A stretch of DNA of 64,000 bases from positions 16,654,352 through 16,718,351 of the forward strand of contig NC_135169.1 of NCBI RefSeq assembly GCF_041146795.1, read 5' to 3'. The notes beneath the pieces were generated by a model that made no database searches, was not told where the DNA came from, and saw only the letters and a list, made by a program, of their open reading frames with translations. A program made the translations under genes and the position numbers. This stretch comes from Maylandia zebra (lineage: Eukaryota; Chordata; Actinopteri; Cichliformes; Cichlidae). Positions 10,749 through 23,470 of this stretch are shown here, one piece after another. Position 1 is the stretch's first letter. Every line of letters starts with the position of its first letter.

Positions 10749-12330
10749 TGTGATCTGCGTAGGGTAAGCGATGAGAAGGAATGTTTGAAAATGTGGATGA
10801 GGGAAGCAGAAAGGAGGGAAAATGAAGCAGCTCTGAAAGAATTACCTAGAGAAGTGCGTGGAAGACGCACAGTGTGCCTCCGCGCTTCTTCCACCTTCGT
10901 ATAACACGGAGAACAAAACATCATTTCCCTGTTCACGCACTCTCTGTGCTTCTCCTTGTGCCCCAGTACAAGCTGTTTTGCAGGGCCTGAAAGCCGATGC
11001 AGACCTGGACTCCTTTCCCTCCCCATCCCGCTCTGCACCACACACCTCACCACCAGAGGATGCCAGTGCCAGTTCCGCGACTGAGGAGCGGCAGCCCCGC
11101 CAGGAGGAAGCGGAGAGAATGACACTCAGATCCGACACAGGGCCGAGAGAGGCCCTCCAAGCGCTCAGTCACACGGAGCGCGTCGCGAGCTGAAGCGAAG
11201 AAAGAGAAAATACAGAAACGGAGAGATGTGAGAGGAAAGTGCAGAAGTAAGGACAGCCGCCATGGATATTGCGCCCTTCCTTTTGCCACGGATCAGCCTG
11301 AATATTGTCTCACTGATGATGAGTGGGACGATACAGAGAATGCAGACAGCAGCGAGGAGTTCGAAAAGTTCCAGACCGTGCAGAGAACGCGGAGACAGCA
11401 ACAGGCGAAAGGAGAAAACCTGCAGCTCCCGATGGTGGAAGTGGCGGGACCCGAGGGACCTATTTTAGTTGACAGACTGTGGACACAGTCAGACATCGCT
11501 GACGCCACAAGCCATCTACCTGACCCGCTCGTGTCGGGTGCAAAGTTCGGTGAGCAGCTCCTAATTTTCTGCCAAGAATATCGTCCCACGGGTCAAGAAA
11601 TTAGATGCGCACTGGCAGGCAAGCTGAAACCATGTGACCTGAGGAGAATATCACCTCACTTGCCTGATCCTACGCTGAAGATAAGACACCTTACCTATGA
11701 GCATGGAGAAAACCGTGAATATTGTACTGCAGTGACCCACCTGGTGGATAAGCTAAAGGAGGTTTTCCCAGATAAGGTGGACATGTCAAAGATTCAGGCT
11801 TGTAAGCAAAGAAAGGATGAATCTGTGGATGATTTCATACATTGCATGACAACTGTTTTTGAAGCTAATGGCGGAATACCCAAAGAAGACATGACGGGCG
11901 CCTCCGCCTCCACACATGAGCACAATCTCTGCGGCCATATTTTCAGAGGACTGAGACCAGGTGTGACAGCCGAGGTGAAGTGTTCATATGTGGGGGGAGA
12001 TGATGAACCTCGGCTAACGGAACTGCGACGCCATGCCCGCCATGCTCAGAATCACCTGGACGAAAGAAAAAACAAGAAAGAGAAAAACAGAGCGCCGATC
12101 TCCACAACGCGGCCTTAACGCTGTACAAAACTGCAGCGAACCCGTGGAGTGGCTTCCACGGTAAAGGCAGCTGGCACGACCGAGGCCGGGGAGGAAGACG
12201 TGATCGAGGACGCGATCGACAACGACAACACTGGAGAAGAGACCTAGCTATCTGTTTTTCCTGTGGTGAACATGGAGATTGGAGGCGAAGCTGCCCTAAC
12301 TACGGCTACCCTAGAGGTGACCAGCATCAA
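10740..12330 (+). pseudogene. gag: ERV gag (matrix/capsid/nucleocapsid), broken
   Basis: Gag is the virion structural polyprotein. A charged helical segment near 10750-10860 fits matrix. The 296-residue frame at 11228-12118 holds a capsid-like domain: LWTQSDI, FGEQLLIFCQEYRPT and, downstream, a DFIHCM stretch as in p30-type capsids. A CCHC-like knuckle lies in another frame at about 12256-12297 (CFSCGEHGDWRRSC); the position normally held by His is Asp. Frame changes separate matrix, capsid and knuckle. It is not expressible as one polyprotein. Confidence 0.75.
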
Positions 12331-12576
12331 CGCCAAAGTGACCAGGGCCAGCGGTGGATGCATGCGGACTGAGACTGGGGGAAAAGGATGCCAGAGTATG
12401 CTTCAGGCTGTGGTTTGCCCACCTCATCATAACAGGGAAGTGAAAATCACACACACCCATTGATGTAGAAAATGTTTTACACACACTTTAATACATCACA
12501 CTTTTGAGCATGTAGAGCAGGTTTCTTTGTCACCAGCTGGTACATATGTACATTTAAATGGCGCGCCTTGTAAAAA

Positions 12577-13926
12577 ATGTTCGTTTTTAATCAGGAAGTA
12601 GAATTTCTTGTAGATTCTGGGGCCACCCACTCTGTACTACGCTCAGATTCTCTCTCACCCCAGCCCGTGCTGGGTGAGAGGTTCACTCATTCTGTATCTG
12701 CATCAGGAACCATACAGAGAGAAACTTTAACCATACCCCTGTGTTGTTTAGACGGACAGGGTAGAAAATTCACACACGGTTTTCTGTGGTCAGACCTGTG
12801 CCCGGTCAATTTTCTTGCCAGAGATTTGATGTGCAAAATGAAAATAAGTTTAATCTCCTGCTATAATGGCATCACAATCACGCAATCTGACTATGATTAT
12901 ATGATGGTGAAATATAACCCCGTGACTCCAGCTTTCGCTTACGGGTGGAAGCTGGAGGAGGGGCCGCTTGTTACAGAATTCATAAAAGCAACTCACAACT
13001 GCATGCCTCCAGATGTCTGTTTTATGGCTCCTGGAGAGTTGAGTTGCATGTCTCACTTTTCTCTGCATGGCCCTGATGACAGTTATGAGGAAGAATGGTG
13101 CAGAACCGAGAATGATTTACTAACTGTGACATGTATGTTTTGGAGCTCCACATTTGCTGCGCTTGCGATTTCTCTCACCGCTGAGCAAAGAAACATGTTT
13201 ACTATGGATGCATCCGTCCCACATGTTTCCCTGGCAAAAGCTCACAGCTGCCAGTGGGAAGACATGGGAGAATTTATGCACCGGTGCTACCGCGCTTGCG
13301 ATTGGGAGACCACAGAGAATCCCACAGTGCTGTTTTCTCGAGAAATGAAAGCCTACAACCAAACCGTGATGTATACAGTCCATTGTGTCCACTCAGTTGA
13401 GCTAGTGGGCATAGCTGTCTCACACTGTCTGCTTCAAGCGACACCTCCTCTAAACTCCTCACACCCCCTGCTGACAGAGGTGCCTGACAGCCTGTGGGCC
13501 TCATCTAAGTATGATGTAGACCTGATTACAGATTGTGAGCCAGTGGTAATCACTCCAAAGTCCTCTTTTAGACCATGGCAAAGACAATATCCTCTGAAAC
13601 AGGAAGCCATAGAGGGGATTACTCCTGTGTTTGAATCCTTGTTAAATGCCGGAGTAATTATCCCATTCCCCACCTCCCCGGTTTGCACTCCACTATTCCC
13701 TGTGAAGATAATCAGAGGACCAAATGAACCTGTTGAGTGGCGGTTTGTGCAGGACTTACAAGCTGTGAACAAGGATGTAATCCCCAGAACCCCTGTGGTT
13801 CCGAATCTCCACACCATTTTGTCCCAAATCCCATCTGATGCTATGTGGTTTAGTGTTGCTGACCTGACTAATGCATTCTCTGTTCCAGTTCACTACTGTG
13901 TGCACCCACACAAGAGCAGTGTCTGA
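12577..13926 (+). pseudogene. pol: ERV protease and N-terminal reverse transcriptase
   Basis: A 449-codon open frame begins with an aspartic protease: LVDSGATHS is the catalytic loop and FLARDLM lies near the flap-distal region. The second half is the fingers and start of the palm of a retroviral reverse transcriptase (RPWQRQYPLK, VQDLQAVN, then an F-x-V-A-D-L-type first catalytic motif). The frame ends because an internal deletion near 13910 joins this to sequence well downstream. The YxDD catalytic motif is lost, so polymerase activity is impossible. Confidence 0.8.
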
Positions 13927-15344
13927 AAGATTCTCTCACTTTACTGACACACTTGCATCACAAGGGCCACAAAGCGAGTAAGTCAAAACTACAGTTTTGT
14001 AAAGAGCAAGTCACATTCTAAGGGCATGTGATTTCTTACAACTCTCACCAGATTTCCTCCAAGAGGGTGGAAGCTGTGATGACCATTCCAAAACCTCTCA
14101 CCAAAAAACAGATGTCATTCCTAGGAACTACATCATACTGCCGCAATTTCATTCCACACTACTCCTCTGTGGAAGCCCCACTTACTGCACTCATTCATGG
14201 TACAAGTCTGTCAGCCAATGATTGCATTTCTTGGACACCAGAGGCCTGAGCTGCCTTCACTTCCTTGAAACAGCTGCTGCAAACAGCGCCCGTTTTAGCG
14301 CTTCCAAACCCATCCAAACCATATACACAAATGGTGGATGAAAAGAATGGTTTCATGTCCTCTTTTCTTTTACAGCAGCATGGTGATTCACTTCGCCCGG
14401 TGGGTTATTACTCTTCCAAGCTGGACCCAGTGGCTGCAGGACTACCTGGATGCCTACGAGCAGTAGCTGCGTGTGAGAAGGCCGTGCTCGCCTCACGTGA
14501 CATCGTAGGGTCTCCTCTGGCAGTGCAGGTACCCCATGTAGTTTCTCTCATTTTGCTGGAGCAGAAAATTTCACACCTTTTTGCAGCTCGCTGGCTCAGG
14601 TACTCTTCCATACTGCTTGACATGCCCAACATCACAGTGAAGCGATGCACAACAGTCAACCCAGCCACTCTTCTCCCCACGCTAGAGGATGGTGAGCCAC
14701 ACAGCTGCACTGCTGTATTGGGTGAAACTTGTACACCTTGGATTGACTTGTTAGATGTTCCCATCGAGAACTTATATGTAGATGGCTCCTCCTCACATGA
14801 TTCACGTGGAACTAACCGGGTGGGTTTTGCTGTCTATTCTGATCATGCCACTCTCTTTTCAGGCTCATTGCCCAGACACTTCTCAGCACAGACTGCAGAA
14901 CTTGTGGAGCTCACAGAAGCCTGTAAACTTGCGGAGAGTCAGTCGGCCACCATCTACACTGACTCTCGCTACGCGTTCGGTGTGGTGCATGATTTTGGCG
15001 CCTTGTGGAGGCACAGAAAGTTCCTGAAATCTGATGGGAAGCCCATCCTCAATGCTAACCAGGTAGCAGCACTGCTGGACGCCATCCTCCTGCCTGCTCA
15101 CATTGCTGTAGTGAAGTGTGCAGCACACACAGGTAAAACTGATTCTGTCTCTCAAGGAAATGGCGTCGATGCAGCAGCCAAAGCAGCTGCCGAAGGAGGC
15201 CTACCCTTCCAACTTGTCTTGGCACCACTGTCCACACCTAACCTCGCTGATCTTCCTGCTGTACAGTTATTTGCCTCCCAGAGAGAAAACTCTCTGGCAC
15301 AAACATGGCTGCACACTGGTCGACTCTGTCTGGCGATCTCCTGA
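13927..15344 (+). pseudogene. pol: ERV reverse transcriptase connection and RNase H
   Basis: After the deletion point the connection domain continues through stop-interrupted frames (14028-14249 and 14265-15344). The 359-codon part contains a recognisable RNase H with its acidic residues in order: VDGSS, ETAEL-like AELVELTEAC, YTDSRYAFGV and GNGVDAAAK. RNase H normally degrades the RNA of the RNA:DNA hybrid during reverse transcription. The frame closes before integrase, which lies in a different frame. Confidence 0.75.
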
Positions 15345-16390
15345 CGGCCGCCCACGTCTACCTAAACACTTCTTCCCCTGGTTTCTAAAATGGACACATG
15401 GGTTAGACCATGCGTCCAAAGGGGGGATGCTACAAGCAGTAACATCATTATGGTTCACCAAAGGGTTTTCCACATCAGCTGGGAGGTTTTGTAAAAGGTG
15501 TCTCATTTGCGCGACCAACAATGTGGGACGCCCAGTATAGGTAAACACTGCAGCACACCCCCCACCAGACATGCCTTTCGACCATCTAATGATGGATTTC
15601 ATTGAATTGACACCAGCCGAGGGAAAGAAGTATTGTCTGGTAGTAGTGGACATGTTCTCTAAGTGGGTAGAAGCATTCCCCACTAAAAGTGCAGACAGCA
15701 GTGCAGTGGCAAAAGCCTTCCTGTCAGAAATCATTCCCAGGTGGGGCATCCCGGAAAAAAATCACAAGTGATAATGGTACTCACTTTGTGAACCAGGCAT
15801 TGAAGGAGATTAGCGAGAAACTAGGTTTCAAATTGCAAACACACTGTGCATATCACCCACAACCTGGAGGTGCTGTGGAGAGAATGAACGGCTCCTTAAA
15901 GTCCAAGCTGGTAAAGTGCTGTGAAGAAAATGGCCTCACGTGGCCAAAAGCACTTCCCCTCGTGCTGATGTATGTGCGCACGCGAACCAGACCTCCAGTA
16001 CACCTCAGCCCTTATGAGGTGTTGTATTGACAACCTGCCAGAGTGGGGGCAGAACCTCCCAAATGGACAGGCATGTCCACAGAGTTTTGCAACAGCGAAA
16101 TGATTGTGTACTGTCAAAATCTCTCCAGGACTCTCTTACAGGTACACCGAGCAGTGAAAGCAGCCCTGCCCAGGCCAGCAGAAGGACCCCTGTACCCACT
16201 CAAACCAGGGGACTGGGTGTTAGTGAAAGATTTCAGGAGGAGACACTGGAAGGCGAAGCAGTGGCTGTGCCCATTCCAAGTCCTGCTGACCACACAAACG
16301 GCGGTAAAAGTTGGAGAACAAGTTACTTGTTACGCCAGCCACTGTAAACTCTTTGGAGGAGAACCACCCAGAACGGAAGAACAACTATAA
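15345..16390 (+). pseudogene. pol: ERV integrase, frameshifted
   Basis: The zinc-binding region is visible in the frame ending 15540 (HGLDHASKGG and CKRCLIC, an HHCC arrangement). A TAG closes that frame. The catalytic core follows from 15571 with the first Asp in MMDFIEL; a frameshift near 15765 moves the second Asp (TSDNGTHF) and the Glu (GGAVERMNGSLK) to another frame. The C-terminal domain runs to 16390. All three acidic residues survive, but not in one frame. Confidence 0.8.
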
Positions 16391-16480
16391 AAGACAAACG
16401 GAGCAGAATAATCCCTGCACCTCATTCAGGTAGTAGGCAGTCTACCCTCTACCTGCGACAAGCCAAGAGCAACCCACGAG

Positions 16481-16598
16481 ATGAGAGACAAAGGCCTTAC
16501 TGAGTATGGCGGATACATTGACCTACACTATATGTATGCGACCACCCAGACTTTCAGCTTTGATCTGTGCAATGTGATAGACTGTAAAGGCTATAATG
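16481..16598 (+). pseudogene. env: ERV env, N-terminal piece
   Basis: An ATG at 16481, just after integrase, opens a frame of 39 codons (MRDKGLTEYGG and Cys-containing LCNVIDC) that is cut at 16598 by insertion of the 7.5-kb LTR element. Its position fits the start of the envelope surface subunit. The target duplication AATG is at 16595-16598. Confidence 0.55.
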
Positions 16599-16718
16599 TA
16601 TCGAGGACAACATCTTATTTTACTGTCACTATATATCATTCATAAAGCACTGTTATTATTTCATCATTAATTCATTAGTCAGTCGTTTGTCTCCTCCTCA
16701 AAAACTTGAACCTTGACA
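16599..16718 (+). repeat. 5' LTR of the 7.5-kb element, internally deleted
   Basis: The first about 85 bases and the last about 35 match the two ends of the 590-bp 3' LTR; about 470 bases between them are missing. Confidence 0.85.
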
Positions 16719-16721
16719 TTT

Positions 16722-16734
16722 TGGTGCCGAAACC
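16722..16734 (+). other. primer-binding site, tRNA-Phe type
   Basis: TGGTGCCGAAACC, three bases after the 5' LTR, is complementary to the 3' end of vertebrate tRNA-Phe (TTTCGGCACCA end). It marks where minus-strand synthesis would be primed and confirms the plus orientation of the element. Confidence 0.75.
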
Positions 16735-19700
16735 TGGTTTGAGGAGGAAACTAATGGAGCTTGGCTGACGGTCTAGTGGTGTCAGACGGACGGCCGGGAG
16801 GTCCACTGAGTGATGGGCCCCGAAATATGAGAGGTAAGCACCGCCTGTTGATGGATCTCCAAAGGTGCTGAATTGGAAATTAAGCTAAATTAAATGTTCA
16901 CTCGGTGGAGCTTCCGTTCTGTCCGTGGTGATTTTGGGGTAATTAGTGTTAAAAGCAGGGAATATTTCCCTGACTAAGTGTATTGCTGTTTATTTTGGGA
17001 GTGAACTTTTGAGTTAAGAGGTTATGTGTTTAAGTCAATACGGTTTAAAGGGTTAAATGTGGGTTGATTATTGGGTGCCAGCCAAATCAACCGGTAGTGT
17101 AGGGAATTTGGTCAGATTGACCAGCAGAAACGCAGTTTCGGGTGTCAGATAATTAATAGTTGAGTGTGGAGACCTCACTTTGATGCTTATAATACCTTGA
17201 GTAAATTTAATTAGGACTGGGGGCGTGGCCCCCCTAAGAATGCAGTTTTGTTCAGCAGGTGGCACTGACCAATAACCATGGACGCGTGGTTATTTTTAGC
17301 TCGGAGTGGCTTTCCGCGGGATTCGAACACCCGTTAAATAAGCTAGGTGATCTATGAGTGATTACCTTTTATACTGCATTGATTGGGTGATAGAGTCGGA
17401 CTCAGCTGTAACCTTTAACGTCGGGGACTTGTGACCTTTAAGTAAAGCCAAAAGCGTGAACTGGGATATTTCACGCAGCTGGTGGAGGTTCTGGTTTTGC
17501 CGGACGGGAAGCAGTGATAAATTAATTAGGACTTGGGAATCTGACCGCTTTCAAGGCGGCGTCCTTGAAGCGTTTAATTGATCAGCAAGGCGCGGCCTGG
17601 GCTATAGATGCTTTTAAATCAGTCAAAAGTTTAGGAACACCAGCAGAGAAATAGAGAAGATAAGTTGTTCTGGCATATGGTGTTTTTCTTACGTTTATAC
17701 GGGCCCGTGTATGTAAATAGAATGTAAATTACCTGTGTGTAAATAAAGTATAAATTAGTTGTACAAACTGTCTGTTGAATTTGAAACTCTTTTCTGTTCT
17801 CCCTGAGATGGGATTTTGTGTGTATGTGTGCTGGAAAAAAAAAAGGAAACTCTTTTCCTTTCTCTCTCTGTGTGCGTGTGTATTTCTGCTTAGGAGAGGG
17901 AGGGGGGCCTGTGAGAGTGTGTGTGTGATAGGAAGTTTGCATGCCCATATAAGAAAAACTCTGGGCAGATAGAGCGTAGGTCTCTCTCTCTCTCAAGCAG
18001 TTGCAAGAAGGGGGGCCTGTAACCCCGCATTGAGTGTGTGTGAGGAGAGAAGGAGAGAGAGGGGGGCAGCGTGCGTCCATTTAATATTGAGGAAAGTGCA
18101 GAAGCTGTTTTTTCTGTTTCTTTAAGGTTGAATGGGCATGAGGCGAATGGAGGTTTTAAGAAAAGAAATGAAAATCATATTAATGCTATGTTTTAGTGTG
18201 TTAATACAGGTTACAGATGAATAAAGGTGGACTTCTCTCAACCTGGAATTTTGAGTACGGCGCCATAACCAGTAGAGTAGTATAATTGGGAGAAAACAGG
18301 CCAGATTTTGGCTTAAAATTTTACAGCTTGACCTGGCACTTGTCCCGATCCTGAGAAGAAGCTCAAAGGACAATTAATCTCCTGATGAAGACCAATAGAA
18401 CATCGTGAACTTGAGAAGAATTTACAAGCAGCCAAAAACAGTGCAACTGAACTGTTAACCCTGAAACCAAACTGACATGCACTCTGAGTTGCAGGCTGGA
18501 TAGTTGAACGGTGGGAAAGCACTGGACACTGATTGTCAGATTTGCCATGCTTGGAGTAATCGTGAAAGAGACGATTGAAAGCATCAACAGCGAAGAAGAA
18601 ACCACGTGATGGAAAATGCACGGTGGACTGCAGGCTGGTAAGAACAGTGTGACATGACACTGAATGTGATATTTTGCCAGGCTGGGACTTAATCCAGAAG
18701 GAAATACTGAAGAGAAACGGAGAAGAAAGAAACTGTGCTGGTGAATCCAGGACAATAAATGGACACTGAGAGAAGAGGACGGGAACCTGTGTGAGGTGAA
18801 GCTTGACTGTAAGAATACAGGGTATAATTAGATTGAAATGAAAGCCTGAACTCATGATGGTGTTTAGAGATGTCCACCAGAAAACTAAAAGAGGTAAACA
18901 GAAGAAGGTAAAATGAAGAAAGAAAATAACTGATAGTTACATGAGTGAATGGAAAACACACATACACAAAGTGTTACAGGTGAAATTATACTCTTATAAA
19001 GAATCAGAAGTGAGATAGTTTTGAATTAAGAAATCAGTGAAACGATGCATGAATTAAACCTGACTATAACATATAGAGGCAATGAAGAAAGCAGCTTACA
19101 CTCACTGAACATTAACAAAAATACATAGGAACAGCAATGAAGACCTGCTTACACTTACGGGCAGTTTAAGTACTCATGATAGTAATAAAATGTCTCAGCT
19201 GTGTTTCTTCAGGTGGAAAATAAACAGACCTGGATCAATACTCCACGTGCAGCAGTCGGAAGAGACCTATAGGTTAACTTGACTGGATATGTTAAGGCAA
19301 GTTTCTGGTTGAATTGTTCACAGCGCCATGTCTCCTTAAACCTGACAAGTGGGCCCTAACTTCTGGCAGAGGACCAGGAATGCTGTTAATAAGGTGGGAA
19401 CTTAAAATTTGGGTTAGCAAAATTGGGGAAAGAAAACTGACGGCTTAAGTGGAGAAGATGTGCAAGAGTCTGACACACTGCCAAAAGCAACATATGCAAA
19501 ATCACATACACAAGCAGAAAATGCATTAACCTTACAAGGACAAGCTCATAATGATTACTGCATAGACATTGATTAAACTTGGCTAAGAACACAAACATAT
19601 CCAATGAAGAACAGCTTGGTGTGAATGGTTAATAAAAAACATTTGAGTATGTTGAATCTAGGTATGTTAAAGTGCGTAAAGGGGGTGATTGTTGTATGCA

Positions 19701-19889
19701 AATTGTGTGGTTTTAACTAGACTTTCGGTGTATTGAGGAGGTGGAATTATGTGGTGACAATACTTGTGTCTTTAAGGTGTTTGAGGTTGTAGTGGTGATG
19801 GGCTGATTTTGTCAGCTAGGGTGGAATTGTTGTTGTTTTTGTTTTTAATAGAGGGAGTTTTAGGACAGATGGACATGTTTGAGAGGGGC

Positions 19890-21960
19890 CCATTATTTTT
19901 GTAACAGTGCACTCAAAGAAAACCTGTCAGGTGATTTTGTTTTGTGTTTTCATGAGCTAATAATCAGCTCTCTTTTTCTCATTTTTGTTCTAAGCAGGCC
20001 TGCAACAGTGAATAACAGCGCTGACGAATTCTCGGGACGAGCAAATATAAGGTGGGCTTTCCAGATTACAACTGGCTGAGGAGAAAGCTACCTGTGGGGA
20101 TCTGATCAGGTCGTAAGTCCCTGTCTAAAGGATTGTTGCAATTCAATCCAGTCCAAAACATAAGGAACTATTTTCCTAGGCTCCACTGTTAGCGAAATAT
20201 GGTGTGACTGCATGTGAATAAATGTGAACAAACAATTTGCTTTTACTAGAGAAAGTTTCTGTTTTATTGAGTGGGGTTATATTATGGGATTATAGTATAT
20301 TGTTGGGAGAATCCCAAATGCTAAAGGGGGTAGGTGTCAAAATAAAGGAAACGTGCCAAATGTTAAAGGGGAAAATCAGTGAGGGTTGAAGAAGGAGAAT
20401 AGGTTTGATTTCTTTTTTGATTTCTAGAAGTAGTGGCTATAATGTGGGCTTACACATACAGTTATTACATAGATTTATTTTTGGGATAAAAGGGGAGAGC
20501 TTAAAAATAGAGATGATTTCTTTTTAATATACATATTGCATTCTGTGCCTTTAAAGGAGTTGTGGCTCAGTTCATCTCTTGAGGGTCACGAGCTTTTGGC
20601 TAGCGCTATGATTGGCCAATCTACTGTGAGGAGGATATGAGTCATTGAAGGATTGCAAGCGCTTACAGACACAGAGTCCAGAAACACACATGAGAGCATG
20701 GATTCCAGGCAAAAGGCCTCAAATTCGTTTAGCTTTTAACTGAACTTAAAGACGGACCAAAGAGGAAGGAAAGCATAGATTTTGGGTAAGTCTGATAAAC
20801 TAGAATTAGAATGTATTTTTACATTAAAAGGAGCCAAATGAAATAAAAAGAGTTATATCAAAAACAGGTTATAACATAGGAAATGTGAGGTTAAAGTGAA
20901 GTTAGTGTTAACACACAGGAGTTGTTTCTGGGTAGCATTTAGCTATGATGAAATTTATGCAGGAGCAATTGCTTATATGCTTAAACTCAATTGATTAAAG
21001 TGGAAATGGGGTTTTGTTTCCTTTGCAGTAGATCTCGGGACCACAAGAGAGGGTCAGAGCGAGGACACAATCTATGGCGACCTCTGGTGTCCCAGAAGGC
21101 GAGAGAGGGAGTGTGGAGCAGGGAAATTATTTTACTGCTATTGCTAAATAATAAAACATCATCACCATTGCATTAATAATATAATTTACAGCACAGATAT
21201 TGCATTTGGAGGTTTAAACAGGGTGTGTCTTTCAGAAACACTAAGTCATATTATTTTACTAAGCTCTTAGTAGGGGTTTTTGATGAAAACATTTATTCAG
21301 CCTCTGGTCTGGTAAAAGGTCAGAAGGGCAACGGGTGAATTGAATTGAGAGAGCATTTGAGGACGACACACACACATGCAATGGAGTAATGAAAGTCATT
21401 AGGATCAAACACAATTTTAAGTAGGTAATACTGTTACCATCATCATGTCTGGTTTATTGAGTGGGTTGAGAACTGATACATAGATGACTGAATTAGTATT
21501 GTTTTGGGGAACGTGATAGCAGGAGTAAATAGGATCCTGCAGCCAGAGTCTAAATGACTGAAACTAAATGAGGGAAACTAGGAGAGTTTTGTTTTGTTTT
21601 ATTTTGGGGTTTCTGAAGTATGGGGAAGGTTTTACCATGGCACCAAGTTTTAGAGTTGGTATTTTTTCACCTATAAGAGAAAGAATAGTCAGTGACAAGT
21701 CCTAAGACCCAGGCTTCTTTTTATTTACTTTTGATTTTTGATTTATATTTTGAACAGTGCACTGATTTTTGTTTGAGAATCTTTTCTTTAAGCAGATCTG
21801 CATATTGGAAATTACAAGCGTTACACGTCGGCGAGAAAAAGTGTTGTAAGTGAGTTTCTCCACATTAAAATGGGTGCTGGAGAAAGCCACATGGTGGGAC
21901 AATATTAAATAAAAGTCCCGGCCTAAAAAAGGATTCAGCAAGGTAATCCGACCTCAAGTT
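19890..21960 (+). repeat. two diverged internal cassettes of the 7.5-kb element
   Basis: Segments 19890-20175 and 21715-21960 share an order of short blocks: ACAGTGCACT, a pyrimidine-rich tract ending TAAGCAG, a GAGAAAGC block, and TAAGTCCC-CCTAAA-GGATT. They are about 1.8 kb apart. The TAAGCAG ends (near 20000 and 21797) look like splice acceptors. Confidence 0.5.
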
Positions 21961-22929
21961 CTTGTTTTTCTTTTTGAAATGACGTCATTTTGCTGAGGAC
22001 GGAAATCTAAATGTGGCGATGGCTTCCACTATAAGCAAAGAAAGAATGGATGAATGGAAGAATGAATGGATGAAAGATTGGGAATAAAAACAGACGGACT
22101 GACTGGTAAAAGATGACAAGACTTGACCATGACTCAAGGTTAACCTCCACCTAGATAGGATAAACGGGTGGATGAACTTATGTGTTTCTTTCTACAGGAG
22201 CAGAAAGAGGACAGCGACATCTGAGGTTGCATGACAATTTAACTTTAACTTTCTGTGTATGTGAAAGTGTGTACATACCTGCGCAGCGTTAACACTCTCT
22301 TTTAAGTTGACAAGTGGTTGATGTTTGCCAATAATGTTTTCCTACTACAGGATTTCTGGGCTTATGTGTGAAGAAACGGTGTTTATGGGTTATGATTTGG
22401 TAAGGCGATTAAACGGCGGGAGACACATCCTGTCTTGATGACAGTGTGATTCTTTTTACAGGAAATCTTTTATAGCATCTCTGGTAGGTAGATGGCTGAC
22501 TGCGGTCAATGTGCTGCTACTGTTTGCTTTGCTTTTGTTAAGAATGCGTGAGGAGGGTGCAGTAGAAAACAGACAAGTGACATGAAAACAAAAGATTAAT
22601 AGTAAAACAAGTAATAATAACAAATAACAAATTTGGGGACAGTTTGTCGTAGAGCTCACTAACTGGCCATTAGGGGGCTCTGAGTGATAAACCAGTGGAG
22701 TAACATTGCCCAAGTGTGAATAAAACAAATTGCGGCAATAATAGTGATTTAATGATCGGAGAAAACCTGAACATGATACTTGTCTGTTGTGCTGAATCTT
22801 TTATTACTCTTATGATTTACAGGGGGTTGTAAATAAGCTGTTTGATTTAACAGATTTGCTTTTTAGGTGAATTGGGAGTTAAAGGAGCTTAACATGTAAC
22901 TGCTGACTGATGTTTTACACAAGGTTACA

Positions 22930-22985
22930 GGTTGACAGGAGATTGTTTTAGAGAGAAGGTTGACAGGAGATTGTTTTAGAGAGAA
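22930..22985 (+). repeat. 28-bp direct tandem duplication
   Basis: Two exact units starting GGTTGACAGG lie at 22930-22957 and 22958-22985. Confidence 0.95.
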
Positions 22986-23470
22986 TGTATAACGTTCTTG
23001 TACAGGTCTCAGTAGGGAGTCAACATGTGTGAGGCGACCAGGAGGGCCCAGGAGGAGGTGGCCCCGGAAGAGAGCTTACTCGAGATAAGCTCCACCTAAC
23101 ACAGGGGGAACATAGAGGCAGAATAATCCTCTCCCCTGTGCACCTCCTCACCAGTAGTCCACCTGGTTGAGGTGAAGAATGAAGAGGAGCGTCGTGCCAA
23201 GCAGCAATTGATTAATTCATTCCAGGCTCCTAATAGGCTAGGGCTCTAGTCTGAAGTAATTGATAGTTTAAAGGAATCGTAATAGTTTTGTACGTTAATT
23301 GCATATTTTATACTCATAACTTGATACTCTTATCACGAAGTTTAAAGTAAAAGTAAAAGAGCCTGAGAAAAGGGATCATGAAACTGTGGGGAAAATTGGA
23401 AACTAACGAGGATGTTGGGGTTGATAAGTGCTGTAACGTATTGGTTGAAGTTGTGCTGGCAAGCCAGCCC

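Noticed and set aside
10858..11289. Overlapping minus-strand frames in the ERV gag region
   Set aside because: They overlap plus-strand gag-like sequence and show no family motif.
18313..18855. 180-codon minus-strand frame inside the gene-less element
   Set aside because: It is hydrophobic but lacks any recognisable domain, and it overlaps other equally weak frames. It remains unproven as a gene.
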